A DNA stretch of 64,000 nt from Clostridia bacterium (GCA_017620395.1 JAFZQJ010000022.1:1-64000); one strand, 5' to 3'. Positions 18,487 through 27,200 are shown, counted from the first letter of the stretch. Numbers and translations are program-made. The notes: generated by a model not told the origin, from the sequence alone.

Positions 18487-19656
18487 TCACACGTATGCTC
18501 TGTCGAAATCAACAACGGCGAAGTAGTTTTCGTCGAGCGTTTTTATTAATACATTGATTTCGCGTTCCAGTTCGCCGTCGCCGACCTTGATGTCAAACGG
18601 TACGACAACGTCAAAGATAAGATTGGTATGCGTCGGGCCTACGACCATACGGAAATCGTGGATGCTCAATCGCCCGTCAATATGTTCCTTCAGCAATGCA
18701 TCGACCTTGTCACGCGTTTCCGCAACAGCTTCATCGCCGGTAACGACGGGATCCATATGGATTACCGCGTGACAGCCGAGTTTTTCAGCAAGCTCGCGTT
18801 CGATATTGTCGATATGATCGTGCGTTTCGAGCATATCAGCTGCGGCCGACACTTCCGCGTGAAGGGAAACGATCAGCCTTCCGGGGCCGTAGTCATGAAC
18901 TATAAGATCGTGTACTCCGAGCACCGCGGGATTTGATGAGACTATTTTATTAATATCGTCAACGAGTTTTTTGTCCGGTTTTTGCCCTAAAAGAGGACTT
19001 ATCGTATCCTTTGCGGCGCCGAAGCCGGAGTAGAGAATGAACAGCGCGACTATGCAGCCGCCCCAGGCGTCGGCGTTGAAGTCCGTGAAGCGCGATAGGA
19101 TCGTACTGATCAGGACGACGGTAGTCGTTACAGCGTCGCTGATGCTGTCTTTTGCGGTAGCCTTGATAGCGGGGGAGTCGATCAGCTTGGCGATGTGCAA
19201 TCCGTCGAGGAACATGCCGAATTTTACGGCGATTGAAACCGCAAGAATAACTATTATGATAGCACTGAAGTCTATCTCACCCGGATTGAACAGCTTTTGT
19301 ACTGAAGTGATGCCGAGCTCGAATCCCATCAGCAGTATCGCCATCGCGACTATGAGTCCGGATATGTACTCAATCCTGCCGTGACCGAACGGGTGTGTAG
19401 GATCCGGCTTCTTGCCGGCGAGCTTGAATCCGATCAGGGTTACCGCTGAAGAGCCGCTGTCCGCTATGTTATTCAGCGCGTCTGCCGTTATAGCGATAGA
19501 TCCGCTTATCAATCCGGCTGCGAGTTTGAAGCCGAAAAGGATTATATTGAGAAATATCCCGACCGCGCCGAAAAGCATACCGTATGCTCCTCTGACCTTC
19601 GGGGAAGTAACGTTTTCTCTGTCTTGTATGAATAATCTGGAAAGCAATGCAGTCAT
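18487..19656 (-). CDS. Cation diffusion facilitator (CDF) family divalent metal exporter
   Basis: A protein of 389 residues. The ATG at 19656 has GGAGG just upstream; a longer in-frame start would place the promoter inside the gene. About six hydrophobic segments occupy residues 20-215, with the metal-site motif ADALNNIADSGSS and HPFGHGRIEY typical of CDF proteins. The C-terminal part (about 215-389) is a cytoplasmic ferredoxin-like domain with several His and Asp (HDLIVHDYGPG, VIHMDP) and is longer than usual. Such proteins export Zn, Mn, Fe or Co using the proton gradient; the metal cannot be told from sequence alone. It is transcribed divergently from galM from a well-placed sigma-A promoter. 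Confidence 0.93.
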   Translation of the reverse strand: MTALLSRLFIQDRENVTSPKVRGAYGMLFGAVGIFLNIILFGFKLAAGLISGSIAITADALNNIADSGSSAVTLIGFKLAGKKPDPTHPFGHGRIEYISGLIVAMAILLMGFELGITSVQKLFNPGEIDFSAIIIVILAVSIAVKFGMFLDGLHIAKLIDSPAIKATAKDSISDAVTTTVVLISTILSRFTDFNADAWGGCIVALFILYSGFGAAKDTISPLLGQKPDKKLVDDINKIVSSNPAVLGVHDLIVHDYGPGRLIVSLHAEVSAAADMLETHDHIDNIERELAEKLGCHAVIHMDPVVTGDEAVAETRDKVDALLKEHIDGRLSIHDFRMVVGPTHTNLIFDVVVPFDIKVGDGELEREINVLIKTLDENYFAVVDFDRAYV

Positions 19657-19677
19657 ACTTTCGCCTCCGTAAAAGCG

Positions 19678-19706
19678 ATTATACCACGTTTTCGGCTTAA
19701 CATCAA
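19678..19706 (-). promoter_or_regulatory. Sigma-A type promoter for the CDF transporter
   Basis: On the minus strand, TTGATG (19701-19706) and a perfect TATAAT (19678-19683) are separated by exactly 17 nt. The -10 box ends 21 nt before the transporter ATG, leaving room for the GGAGG site. Confidence 0.8.
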
Positions 19707-19794
19707 GAATAATCGCCGCAAGTATCAAAAAACACTTGAAACGCGCGCGGTTTTAAGGTAACATATCATTATAATACGATTATGGAGATGCGAT

Positions 19795-20817
19795 ATGATA
19801 ATAGAAAGAGATTTCGGAATACTTAGCGACGGAAGGAACGTAACAGCGATAACGCTCGACAACGGAATTCTGAACGTAACGCTTCTCGATTACGGCGCGC
19901 GCGTTCAGTCGATCGTTGTCGGCGGCGTCGACGTAGTGCTCGGTTATGACGACGCCGCGGGATATGAAAAGTGCACCGCGTATCAGGGGGCGACCGTTGG
20001 CCGTTTCGCCAACCGCATAAATGCCGGCAGATTCACTCTGAATGGCGTTGAATACGACGTCGGCAGAAACTCCGGAAAGGTGCATCTGCACGGCGGCGAG
20101 GTCGGATTCGACAGAGCGATATGGAGTTATGAAGTGACGGACGGCGCTGAGCCGACGGTTGTTTTTACCCACGTTTCGCCGGACGGGGATATGGGATACC
20201 CCGGCGAGCTGCGCGTTTCGGTCGCTTTCTCGCTTTCCGACGGCGAACTGCGCATTGAATACTCAGCCGTTTCTGATAAAGACACCGTCATTAGTCTGAC
20301 GAATCACAGCTATTTCAATCTCGACGGCGAAGGCGACGCGCTCGGTCAGTATCTGAAAATCAACGCTTCCGAAATAACGCCTTTGAACGATCTGTGCGTA
20401 CCGGACGGCAGCTTTATGAACGTTGAAGGTACACCGTTTGATTTCAGAGAATTCAAGAGGATCGGAGACGGAATAGACGCGGACGATCCGCAAATCCGAA
20501 TCGGCGCGGGCTTCGACCACAACTTCGTTATCGACGGGGAGGGCATGCGCGCTGCCGCGTGCGCCTTTTCCGAAAAGAGCGGCATATGCATGGAGTGCCG
20601 TACGGATCGACCCGGAATGCAGCTTTACACGTCGAATTTCCTCGGCGAGAGCGAGGGAACAGGGAAGAACGGAGCGCCGTATTTCCGCCGTCAGGCGTTC
20701 TGCCTTGAAACGCAGGGATTTCCGGACGCGCCGAATAAACCGCAGTTCCCGTCCGCCGTGTTAAAGAGCGGCGAGGAGTGGAAATCCGAAACCGTCTACG
20801 CTTTTTCGAAAAAATAG
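19795..20817 (+). CDS. galM: Aldose 1-epimerase (mutarotase) GalM
   Basis: A 340-residue cytosolic enzyme of the galactose-mutarotase-like fold that interconverts alpha and beta anomers of aldoses. The catalytic set lies at almost the same numbering as in characterised GalM: H99 (HLHGG), H171 (NHSYFNL), D241 (GFDHNF) and E305 (CLETQGF). NRINAGRFTLNG is also present. The start ATG at 19795 has GGAGA at 19784-19788. It stands alone between the CDF gene and a tRNA, with no other sugar genes beside it, so the physiological sugar is open. Confidence 0.95.
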   Translation: MIIERDFGILSDGRNVTAITLDNGILNVTLLDYGARVQSIVVGGVDVVLGYDDAAGYEKCTAYQGATVGRFANRINAGRFTLNGVEYDVGRNSGKVHLHGGEVGFDRAIWSYEVTDGAEPTVVFTHVSPDGDMGYPGELRVSVAFSLSDGELRIEYSAVSDKDTVISLTNHSYFNLDGEGDALGQYLKINASEITPLNDLCVPDGSFMNVEGTPFDFREFKRIGDGIDADDPQIRIGAGFDHNFVIDGEGMRAAACAFSEKSGICMECRTDRPGMQLYTSNFLGESEGTGKNGAPYFRRQAFCLETQGFPDAPNKPQFPSAVLKSGEEWKSETVYAFSKK

Positions 20818-20826
20818 AAAAATCAC

Positions 20827-20855
20827 TTGACTTTTTGCTTCAAATTTGTCATAAT
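20827..20855 (+). promoter_or_regulatory. Promoter for tRNA-Pro
   Basis: TTGACT (20827-20832) and CATAAT (20850-20855) with a 17-nt spacer lie just upstream of the tRNA. The predicted start is near 20862, at the foot of an 8-bp hairpin (CTGTTGCG / CGCAACAG, 20861-20879) that would form the extreme 5' end of the precursor. Confidence 0.8.
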
Positions 20856-20884
20856 ATCAACTGTTGCGTCGCGCAACAGTCGAT

Positions 20885-20961
20885 CGGGGTGTAGCTCAGT
20901 TTGGTAGAGCGCTTGGTTCGGGACCAAGAGGCCGTGGGTTCAAGTCCCGTCACTCCGACCA
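20885..20961 (+). tRNA. tRNA-Pro (anticodon CGG)
   Basis: A 77-nt cloverleaf. The acceptor strands CGGGGTG and CACTCCG pair with one G-U. The anticodon stem CTTGG/CCAAG closes the loop TTCGGGA, giving anticodon CGG. The T arm has GTTCAAG. The 3' CCA is encoded, with A as discriminator and C1-G72 as expected for bacterial tRNA-Pro. Confidence 0.97.
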
Positions 20962-20998
20962 CACAAAGAGACCGCCCATTCGGGCGGTCTCTTTGTGT
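20961..20998 (+). terminator. Long terminator hairpin directly abutting the tRNA
   Basis: A perfect 17-bp stem (20961-20977 with 20982-20998) around a 4-nt loop. It begins on the final A of the encoded CCA. The T-rich part (CTTTGTGT) is inside the 3' arm, so 3' trimming must stop exactly at the hairpin base. Confidence 0.85.
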
Positions 20999-21068
20999 AT
21001 AAAAACTCCGCAGGGAATAAAAGCGTGCCGCAATCCGTATTTTCTTTGTCTGCAAAAACACCTTGTAT

Positions 21069-21097
21069 TATCACGCAAAAGATGATAGAATTATAAT
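21069..21097 (+). promoter_or_regulatory. Candidate promoter for the tandem AAA+ gene
   Basis: A perfect TATAAT at 21092-21097 lies 29 nt before the AAA+ start codon. The -35 region is weak: TATCAC (21069-21074) at 17 nt, or TTATCA at 18 nt. Confidence 0.5.
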
Positions 21098-21126
21098 ACA
21101 GTTATCGAATCCGAAAGGGGAACGGT

Positions 21127-23064
21127 ATGAGTAAGTATATTGTCCGCGCTTCCTTGACTTATTCGTTTGCTTTAGACTGCATAATGAAAGGGCAAAAACA
21201 GCTCGACCTCTATTATTCGGCGCTGCAGGAAAAGATGACCGTTGAACGACTTCTTCTTCGCTATACTTTCTCGGTTTTGCGCGTTGAAGCAGAATCCCGA
21301 AAAGAATGCCTCGAAGCGCTTTCGTACGTCTGGAAGGAGCAATGCCCCGAAAACGCCGGCGATATGAGCTTTTTGATAACTCCGGATACCGGAGACGACG
21401 CCGCCGACCTTATGGCGGCGATCTATAAAGGATACTACGGCGTTCTCCCTTATCAGCAGATGACGACCGAACTGACCGCGCAGATAGCGATTCTTCGCGA
21501 GAAAGGCGCGCTTGAAGCCCTTCGCAGGCAGAACTATCTTTTTGCGATCGATTCCGGATGCGGTTTTACGACTCTGCTCTCTTCTTTCGGCGATTATCTT
21601 AACCGCATGAGCGTTTATGACGATCCGGATAAGAAGCGCGCAAATTACGCCGAATACCGTATCGGCGGAGGAACGGAAAACGGAACATGCACCGCGTACG
21701 ACACGGCGAACGACCTTAAGAAAATATTAAAAGATAACATCTATAACGTTATAGGTGTGGATATTAGCTACTTTCTCGGCGATGACAAACTCGACGAGCT
21801 GAGGGATTTCATTAAAAAGCTGCACGAGCTGCAGAATGAATTCGTGTTCGTATTCCGCATCCCGTTTTTGGAGAAGAAGGCGCTGGATAACGTAGCGGCA
21901 ATACTTTCCGACGTCGCTTCGTTCAGAGTCGTTCAGATACCTCCGCTTCATGACGCGGTGCTTATGGAATGCTTTTACGACGTCATTACAAAGTACGGAT
22001 ACACGATCGACGACTCGCTTGCCGAAACTTTTTTCGACAGAGTAAGAGAGGAGAAACGCGACGGACACTTTTACGGTTTCAAGACCGTTGAAAAGATAGC
22101 GCAGGAAGCTGTCCTTCAAAAGGCCGCGCACGATTCGCTGAATGAAGCGAACGGAGAAACCGCCGACGGCTCGACTATTTCTCCCGACGACGTTTACGGC
22201 TTTGCCGCCGTCAAAAAGACGGATAAGAGCGGCTATGAACAGCTTTCCGAGCTGATCGGCATGGAGAAGATTACCGAGCGAGTTAAAGAAATCGTTTCGC
22301 AGGTGAAGCTTGCTGCCGCAGACGAGCGCCTTGACAGGCCTTGTATACATATGCGCTTCCTCGGCGCGCCCGGAACGGGAAAGACAACCGTCGCCCGCAT
22401 TATAGGTCAGATATTCCGTGAGGAAGGTCTGCTGAGAAAAGGCGCGTTTATGGAGTATACGGCGCGCTCGCTCTGCGCCGAATACGTCGGCCAGACCGCA
22501 GCGAGAACGGCGGCCGTATGCCGTGATTCCTACGGCTCCGTGCTATTTATAGACGAGGCGTACGCGCTGTATCAGGACGACACTCATACCAACGATTACG
22601 GCAAGGAGGCCCTGACGACGCTGATCTCCGAAATGGAGAACCACAGAGACGATATGCTCGTTATAATGGCGGGTTATACCGACGATATGGAAACGCTGAT
22701 GAAGGGCAACGCCGGTCTTCGCAGCCGTATGCCTTATGCGATTACTTTTGAGAATTACACGCGTGAGCAGTTGTTTGAAATATTTATGCTTATGGTTCGG
22801 AAGCATTTCGATTTCACGCCGGAATTCGAAAACGGCGCACACGAGTATTTCCGCTCGCTTTCGGACGAACTGCTTTCATCGCGCGAATTCGCGAACGCCC
22901 GCTTCGTTCGCAATCTCTACGAACGAACGTGGTCGAAGGCCGCTCTCCGCGCATCTCACGCTGGAGCGAACAAGATAACGCTTTCACGCGACGACTTTAT
23001 CGCGGCAAGCTCAGAGAAAGAGTTCAGCGAGAAGCTCGAACAGAAAAAACGGATTGGCTTCTGA
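21127..23064 (+). CDS. Tandem AAA+ ATPase of the CbbX/SpoVK type with degenerate first ATPase domain
   Basis: A protein of 645 residues with AAGGGG before the ATG. The C-terminal AAA+ domain (about 370-640) is complete: Walker A GAPGTGKTT with K419, Walker B VLFIDEAYAL with D476 and E477, and an arginine-rich sensor stretch (GLRSRMPY). It resembles the SpoVK/CbbX family, which remodels protein complexes. The N-terminal half looks like a second, decayed AAA+ domain. Residues 143-149 read SGCGFTT, a Walker A with Phe in place of the catalytic Lys, and about 265-335 resemble an AAA+ lid (QIPPLHD, KYGYTIDD). The first about 100 residues match nothing I know. It sits alone after the tRNA with its own candidate promoter and terminator. 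The substrate is unknown. Confidence 0.85.
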   Translation: MSKYIVRASLTYSFALDCIMKGQKQLDLYYSALQEKMTVERLLLRYTFSVLRVEAESRKECLEALSYVWKEQCPENAGDMSFLITPDTGDDAADLMAAIYKGYYGVLPYQQMTTELTAQIAILREKGALEALRRQNYLFAIDSGCGFTTLLSSFGDYLNRMSVYDDPDKKRANYAEYRIGGGTENGTCTAYDTANDLKKILKDNIYNVIGVDISYFLGDDKLDELRDFIKKLHELQNEFVFVFRIPFLEKKALDNVAAILSDVASFRVVQIPPLHDAVLMECFYDVITKYGYTIDDSLAETFFDRVREEKRDGHFYGFKTVEKIAQEAVLQKAAHDSLNEANGETADGSTISPDDVYGFAAVKKTDKSGYEQLSELIGMEKITERVKEIVSQVKLAAADERLDRPCIHMRFLGAPGTGKTTVARIIGQIFREEGLLRKGAFMEYTARSLCAEYVGQTAARTAAVCRDSYGSVLFIDEAYALYQDDTHTNDYGKEALTTLISEMENHRDDMLVIMAGYTDDMETLMKGNAGLRSRMPYAITFENYTREQLFEIFMLMVRKHFDFTPEFENGAHEYFRSLSDELLSSREFANARFVRNLYERTWSKAALRASHAGANKITLSRDDFIAASSEKEFSEKLEQKKRIGF

Positions 23065-23070
23065 TAATGA

Positions 23071-23099
23071 AACCGGGCCGCGAAAGCGGTCCGGTTTTG
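23071..23099 (+). terminator. Terminator after the AAA+ gene
   Basis: An 11-bp stem (AACCGGGCCGC with GCGGTCCGGTT, one G-U) closes a GAAA tetraloop and is followed by TT. It lies 6 nt after the stop and separates the AAA+ gene from the converging dpaB. Confidence 0.8.
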
Positions 23100-23101
23100 C
23101 G

Positions 23102-23677
23102 TTATGATTGAATAATCGGCTGAAGCTGTTTGCCTTCCAGCGCGGCCAGGGAAGCGGGGAGCAGCAGACTCATATCCGCGACGAGCGAGTTTTCCTTGTT
23201 TTCGGGATCGTCCTGCTTGAACGGAACAAAATAGACGTTCTTTGTGTTAAGCAATGCGCCGATATTCTTGGCCGACGCGGAAAGCGCGTCGTTTGTCGAA
23301 ACAGCAATCAGCAGCGGACGCTTGTTTCGCAGATGCGCCTTTGCCGCCATTGTGACAGCTGTGTCGGTTATTCCGCCGGCCAGTTTTCCGAGCGTATTGC
23401 CGGTGCAGGGAGCGATTATCAACAAGTCGAGCAGTTTTTTGGGTCCGATAGGCTCCGCTTGAGCGACGGTGTGTATGATATCTTTCTCCGTTGCTTCTCT
23501 CAGTATTTCCCTGAACTCTTCTGCTTTTCCGAAGCGCGTGTCTGTATCAAATGCAGTTTCAGACATAATCGGAGTTATATCAAATCCGGATTCGTTCAGC
23601 CGCGGCAGTTGTAAGAGCGTTTTTCGCAGCATGCAAAAGGAACCGCAGAGCGCGAATCCGACGCGTATCTTTTCCAT
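23102..23677 (-). CDS. dpaB: Dipicolinate synthase subunit B (SpoVFB/DpaB)
   Basis: A 191-residue flavoprotein-like subunit. Marks include VGFALCGSFC near the N-terminus and the nucleotide-binding stretch IIAPCTGNTLGKLAGGITD. With DpaA it makes dipicolinic acid, the calcium chelator of the spore core, from a lysine-pathway precursor in the mother cell. It starts 33 nt after dpaA with AAAGGAAA as ribosome site, so the pair is one operon. Length matches the family. Its presence shows the organism has genes for heat-resistant endospores. Confidence 0.93.
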   Translation of the reverse strand: MEKIRVGFALCGSFCMLRKTLLQLPRLNESGFDITPIMSETAFDTDTRFGKAEEFREILREATEKDIIHTVAQAEPIGPKKLLDLLIIAPCTGNTLGKLAGGITDTAVTMAAKAHLRNKRPLLIAVSTNDALSASAKNIGALLNTKNVYFVPFKQDDPENKENSLVADMSLLLPASLAALEGKQLQPIIQS

Positions 23678-23710
23678 ATAGGATTTCCTTTCGGTATACG
23701 TTTGTTATTA

Positions 23711-24487
23711 TTATATTCGCGCCTCCTCCATAATCGTGCATACGGTGTCGGCAATAAGTTTTCCTGCGGATACGGGCAGCACCTTGCCCGGAAGACCCGA
23801 AGCGAGTATTACTTTGGTTCCGGTTCCCCATATGTCGCGGCTTTCGATGCCGAACGGCGCGGATGCGAGTTCAACGTAGTAATCCGTTTTTGTCCGGTCG
23901 ATAATATCACGTGTATAGACGTTTGCGGGAACAGTATTGAAAACAACGTCGTATTCGCCGCGGATCGCAGCTGTTTCCATAGGCTTGCAGCCGTATGCGC
24001 GAATAAGCTCTATATCCTGAAGCTTTCTTGCGGAAGCGGTTACGTCGGCGCCGTGCGCTTTCAGCAGCGCGGAGAGCGCTTTGCCTATCCTGCCGAAACC
24101 CGAAACGAGAGCTTTTGCGCCTCTCAGAGAAGTTGCGGACGCGCCGACGTATACCATTATCGCCGCCTCGGCTGTCAGCGCGGAGTTTTCATATGCATAA
24201 CAGTCAGTTTTACAATAATCGATAACAATCCCGCCCTGAGAAGTTATCATCGATTTTGAATCCTCGTCGACCGCTCCGGCGAAAACCGTTGCTCCGTTCT
24301 TTGCGAAACTGACATCTGAAAGTTTTCGAAACGGGGCGGGCGGGGCAAACAAATAATAACGCACGCCGCTCGGGATTGCATTGTCGGAGAACTGAACGGC
24401 TTTTATTCCTTTAACTCGCAAGTGTTCAGTGGAGTAGTACAAGCGCGCGTCGCTTCCTACTACCGCAATTTCAATAACTCGATCCAT
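23711..24487 (-). CDS. dpaA: Dipicolinate synthase subunit A (SpoVFA/DpaA)
   Basis: A 258-residue NAD(P)-binding subunit. The C-terminal Rossmann part shows VSGFGRIGKALSALL, and the N-terminal part carries the family-specific GSDARLYY. It acts with DpaB to form dipicolinate. A slightly shortened N-terminus compared with the roughly 290-residue Bacillus form is possible but not certain. The ATG has a strong GGAGG that is perfectly complementary to a stretch about 20 nt further upstream (listed separately). It lies 47 nt after cca on the same strand. Confidence 0.93.
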   Translation of the reverse strand: MDRVIEIAVVGSDARLYYSTEHLRVKGIKAVQFSDNAIPSGVRYYLFAPPAPFRKLSDVSFAKNGATVFAGAVDEDSKSMITSQGGIVIDYCKTDCYAYENSALTAEAAIMVYVGASATSLRGAKALVSGFGRIGKALSALLKAHGADVTASARKLQDIELIRAYGCKPMETAAIRGEYDVVFNTVPANVYTRDIIDRTKTDYYVELASAPFGIESRDIWGTGTKVILASGLPGKVLPVSAGKLIADTVCTIMEEARI

Positions 24488-24493
24488 AATAAT

Positions 24494-24529
24494 ACCTCCT
24501 CACCTCATTCTATGAAAAAGGGAGGAGGT
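24494..24529 (-). promoter_or_regulatory. Hairpin pairing the dpaA ribosome site with an upstream anti-SD
   Basis: On the transcribed strand, ACCTCCTC (complement of 24522-24529) is followed 20 nt later by GAGGAGGT (complement of 24494-24501), which contains the dpaA Shine-Dalgarno. The 8-bp perfect pairing would hide the ribosome site. The T-run after the first arm (CCCTTTTTC) is within the loop, so this is not a classical terminator. Confidence 0.5.
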
Positions 24530-24534
24530 TGGCG

Positions 24535-25680
24535 TTATTCGGTAATAATCTTCATAAGCGAATCGCGTGTGTTCATATCCGGTGATTTTATCACTTCGTT
24601 AAGCATGCGTTCGAGATTTGCGCCGATTTCTTTTTCCGGTACTCCGGCTTTTATCAGGTCCGTACCGTTAAGCGCGAGGTCCGAAACGCGGTACGGCTCT
24701 CCGTTTTCAATCACACGGCGGCATATGTTGGAATACTCGGCGCTCTTTCCGTAAATCTTATTTGCGATTTCGGCCGCAGTAACGAAAACTTCCGACGAGA
24801 AACGTCTCATTGCGAGTTTAACGCCCGTATCCGTCGGCGAAGGAAGCGAGTCGAGCGCTTCAAAAACGCCGCGGACGAATCGTTTTAAGCGCGTTGTGAG
24901 TTTTAATATTCCCGCGGAATCCCTCCCGCACATATTTATAAACGCAGACATCCGTGTCGGGAGGTCGCTATTCAGTTTCTTAATCATATTGAGCATCGGC
25001 GAGGAATTGAGATTTAAGAAGCTCAGGGCTCCGCAATCAAGCAGAGGAGCTATTTGTTCCGGAGCGGGAGAAATCACAGTTTTGAACAGTTCGTCACGAA
25101 TTCTTTCAACGCTGATGCTTCTGAGCTTATGCGAGCTCACGAGGGCCGCTGAAAGAGTTTCCCGCTCTATCTTGAAGCCGAGCTGCGCGGAAAACCTGAA
25201 TGTGCGCATTATCCGAAGTGCGTCTTCGTCAAAGCGCTGCGCGGGATTCCCGACGCATCGTATGATACGCGCGTCTATATCGTCTTTGCCGCCGAGCGGA
25301 TCGATTATGCGTTCGCCGTCGAAGCACACCGAATTCATTGTGAAGTCACGGCGCTTCAAATCTTCTAACAGATCCGAAGCAAAGGTTACGCTGTCCGGCC
25401 TTCTTGAGTCCGAATACCTTCCTTCGCTCCTGAAAGGCGTAACTTCGGCCTTGCCGCCGTTGTATAATACGGTGACCGTGAAGAACCTCCCGCCCGTGAG
25501 AACGGAATGCGGAAATAACTCTTGTATAATCTGGGGCGGCGCGGACGTAGTAACGTCAACGTCGGCCGCCTCCGTTCCCAGCAACGCATCACGAACACAG
25601 CCGCCTACGGCATAAGCTTCGTAGCCGGCGTTCTTTATGATAGCGATTATTTCTGCGGCGTACTCTGGAATAGGGAACAT
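24535..25680 (-). CDS. cca: CCA-adding enzyme / poly(A) polymerase family tRNA nucleotidyltransferase
   Basis: A 381-residue class II nucleotidyltransferase. The core motif GGCVRDALLG and the catalytic DVDVT carboxylates are near the N-terminus, followed by RRDFTMNS, DPLGGKDD and RFDEDALRIMR, the neck motifs of the family. It repairs or adds the 3' CCA of tRNAs; the tRNA in this window already encodes CCA. The start is the ATG at 25680, because GGTGAT (25685-25690) is 5 nt upstream; in-frame TTG (25692) and GTG (25689) starts are possible but would lie at or before the predicted transcript start. Confidence 0.92.
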   Translation of the reverse strand: MFPIPEYAAEIIAIIKNAGYEAYAVGGCVRDALLGTEAADVDVTTSAPPQIIQELFPHSVLTGGRFFTVTVLYNGGKAEVTPFRSEGRYSDSRRPDSVTFASDLLEDLKRRDFTMNSVCFDGERIIDPLGGKDDIDARIIRCVGNPAQRFDEDALRIMRTFRFSAQLGFKIERETLSAALVSSHKLRSISVERIRDELFKTVISPAPEQIAPLLDCGALSFLNLNSSPMLNMIKKLNSDLPTRMSAFINMCGRDSAGILKLTTRLKRFVRGVFEALDSLPSPTDTGVKLAMRRFSSEVFVTAAEIANKIYGKSAEYSNICRRVIENGEPYRVSDLALNGTDLIKAGVPEKEIGANLERMLNEVIKSPDMNTRDSLMKIITE

Positions 25681-25696
25681 ATCTATCACCAAAGGG

Positions 25697-25725
25697 ATTA
25701 TATCATATTTCTGCGTAAAATTGAA
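25697..25725 (-). promoter_or_regulatory. Candidate promoter for cca with very short leader
   Basis: On the minus strand, TATAAT (25697-25702) is preceded 17 nt upstream by TTCAAT (25720-25725). The predicted start near 25690 would give a leader of only about 10 nt that begins with the GGTGAT ribosome site. Confidence 0.5.
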
Positions 25726-25823
25726 GAAAAATGAAATTAGGGGTTTAATTATTTGAAGAAATGTAATATAATATAAAAAATGCTAATCAGTGGCAGAATG
25801 CCGATTCGATAGGAAGTAATCAA

Positions 25824-27185
25824 ATGGATAATAATCACAACGTACTTGAAGGCGTATCCTCTATTCACTTTACCGGTATCGGCGGGATAGGCATGAGCGC
25901 CCTTGCTGAAATACTCGAACGCCGCGGATATAAGATCAGCGGTTCGGATATCAACACGTCTCCGATAACCGAACGGCTTGAATCCCTCGGCGTTACGGTC
26001 GAAAAGGGCAACTGCGCCGAGTTTGTCGACGGCTGCGATCTTCTCGTTTACACCGCCGCGGTAAAAGCGGATAATCCCGAGCTGCTCGCGGCTAAACAAA
26101 AAGGTGTTCGGACCGTCGAACGCGCTGAGCTTCTCGGCAGCGTCCAGCGTGAATTTCCCGAATCTGTCGCCGTCGCGGGTACTCACGGAAAAACTACCGT
26201 TACGTCTATGATCTCCCTCATTCTTTTAGAAGCGGGATTTGATCCTTGTGTTTGCGCGGGAGGTGTCATACCGGCGCTCGGCAGCAACGCACGCGCATCA
26301 AACGGAGATTGGTTCGTTTGCGAAGCATGCGAGTACGTCGATTCGTTCCTGAATCTAACTCCTAAGTATTCGGTGATCACTAACGTCGAACACGATCACA
26401 CGGACTATTTTCCGACTATTGAGGACGTCATTCGCTCATTTACTTCGTTTATTTCTCAAACGACCGGGACTGTTATAATCAACGGCGCTGACGCTAACGC
26501 GATGAAAGCTCTTCAAGCGGCGGGCAGGGAAGCGGTTACGTTCGGATTGCACGAAGGCGACTACCATGCGGAAAACATCACGTTTGACGCGGGACACCCC
26601 TCCTTCGACGTCATCGAAAGAGGAGAGAATATCGGCAGAGTCAAGCTTTCAGTGCCGGGAATATTTAACGTTGAAAACGCGCTCGCCTCAATTGCGCTCT
26701 CGCGTTCCGTCGGTGTGAATATGCGCTCGATAGTGAGCGGCCTTTACGACTTCACAGGCGCGGACAGACGTTTCCATCTTGTCGGAACATGCAACGGAGC
26801 GGATGTATACGACGACTACGCTCACCATCCGCATGAAATGTCCGTTACGCTCAAAGCTGCTAAACTGTTTGGCAAGAAGCGCGTTATATGCGTTTTTCAG
26901 CCTCACACATTCTCAAGGACCGAAGCGTTCAAAGAGGAGATGGCTCAGGCGCTTTCTATCGCGGACGTCGTGCTGCTCGCCCCGATATATCCTGCACGCG
27001 AAACCAATACTACCGGCATTTCGTCCGACGACGTGGCGGATCTTATACCAGGTGCTTTTTCCTCCGGAAGCTTTGGGGAAATTGCCGATTATCTGCGCTC
27101 TGAAGCCGGACCCGACGATATGATTATAATAATGGGCGCGGGAGACATCAATGCCGTTTCCAAAATGATTATCAACCAGAATTAA
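25824..27185 (+). CDS. murC: UDP-N-acetylmuramate--L-alanine ligase MurC
   Basis: A 453-residue cytosolic Mur ligase that adds L-alanine to UDP-MurNAc. Marks are HFTGIGGIGMSALAE at the N-terminus, the ATP loop AGTHGKTT (G119 to K123), NVEHDHTDYF and DDYAHHPHEM. Length is normal. It opens a three-gene run with coaX and a SpoVB-like flippase, spaced 15 and 22 nt. A TATAAT at 25767-25772 with a weak TTTAAT 17 nt upstream may drive it. The identity is firm. Confidence 0.97.
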   Translation: MDNNHNVLEGVSSIHFTGIGGIGMSALAEILERRGYKISGSDINTSPITERLESLGVTVEKGNCAEFVDGCDLLVYTAAVKADNPELLAAKQKGVRTVERAELLGSVQREFPESVAVAGTHGKTTVTSMISLILLEAGFDPCVCAGGVIPALGSNARASNGDWFVCEACEYVDSFLNLTPKYSVITNVEHDHTDYFPTIEDVIRSFTSFISQTTGTVIINGADANAMKALQAAGREAVTFGLHEGDYHAENITFDAGHPSFDVIERGENIGRVKLSVPGIFNVENALASIALSRSVGVNMRSIVSGLYDFTGADRRFHLVGTCNGADVYDDYAHHPHEMSVTLKAAKLFGKKRVICVFQPHTFSRTEAFKEEMAQALSIADVVLLAPIYPARETNTTGISSDDVADLIPGAFSSGSFGEIADYLRSEAGPDDMIIIMGAGDINAVSKMIINQN

Positions 27186-27200
27186 GGAAGTGAGTTGACA

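Noticed and set aside
24494-24534. Intrinsic terminator after cca
   Set aside because: The T-run is in the loop between the arms, not after the stem. The pairing is better read as masking of the dpaA ribosome site.
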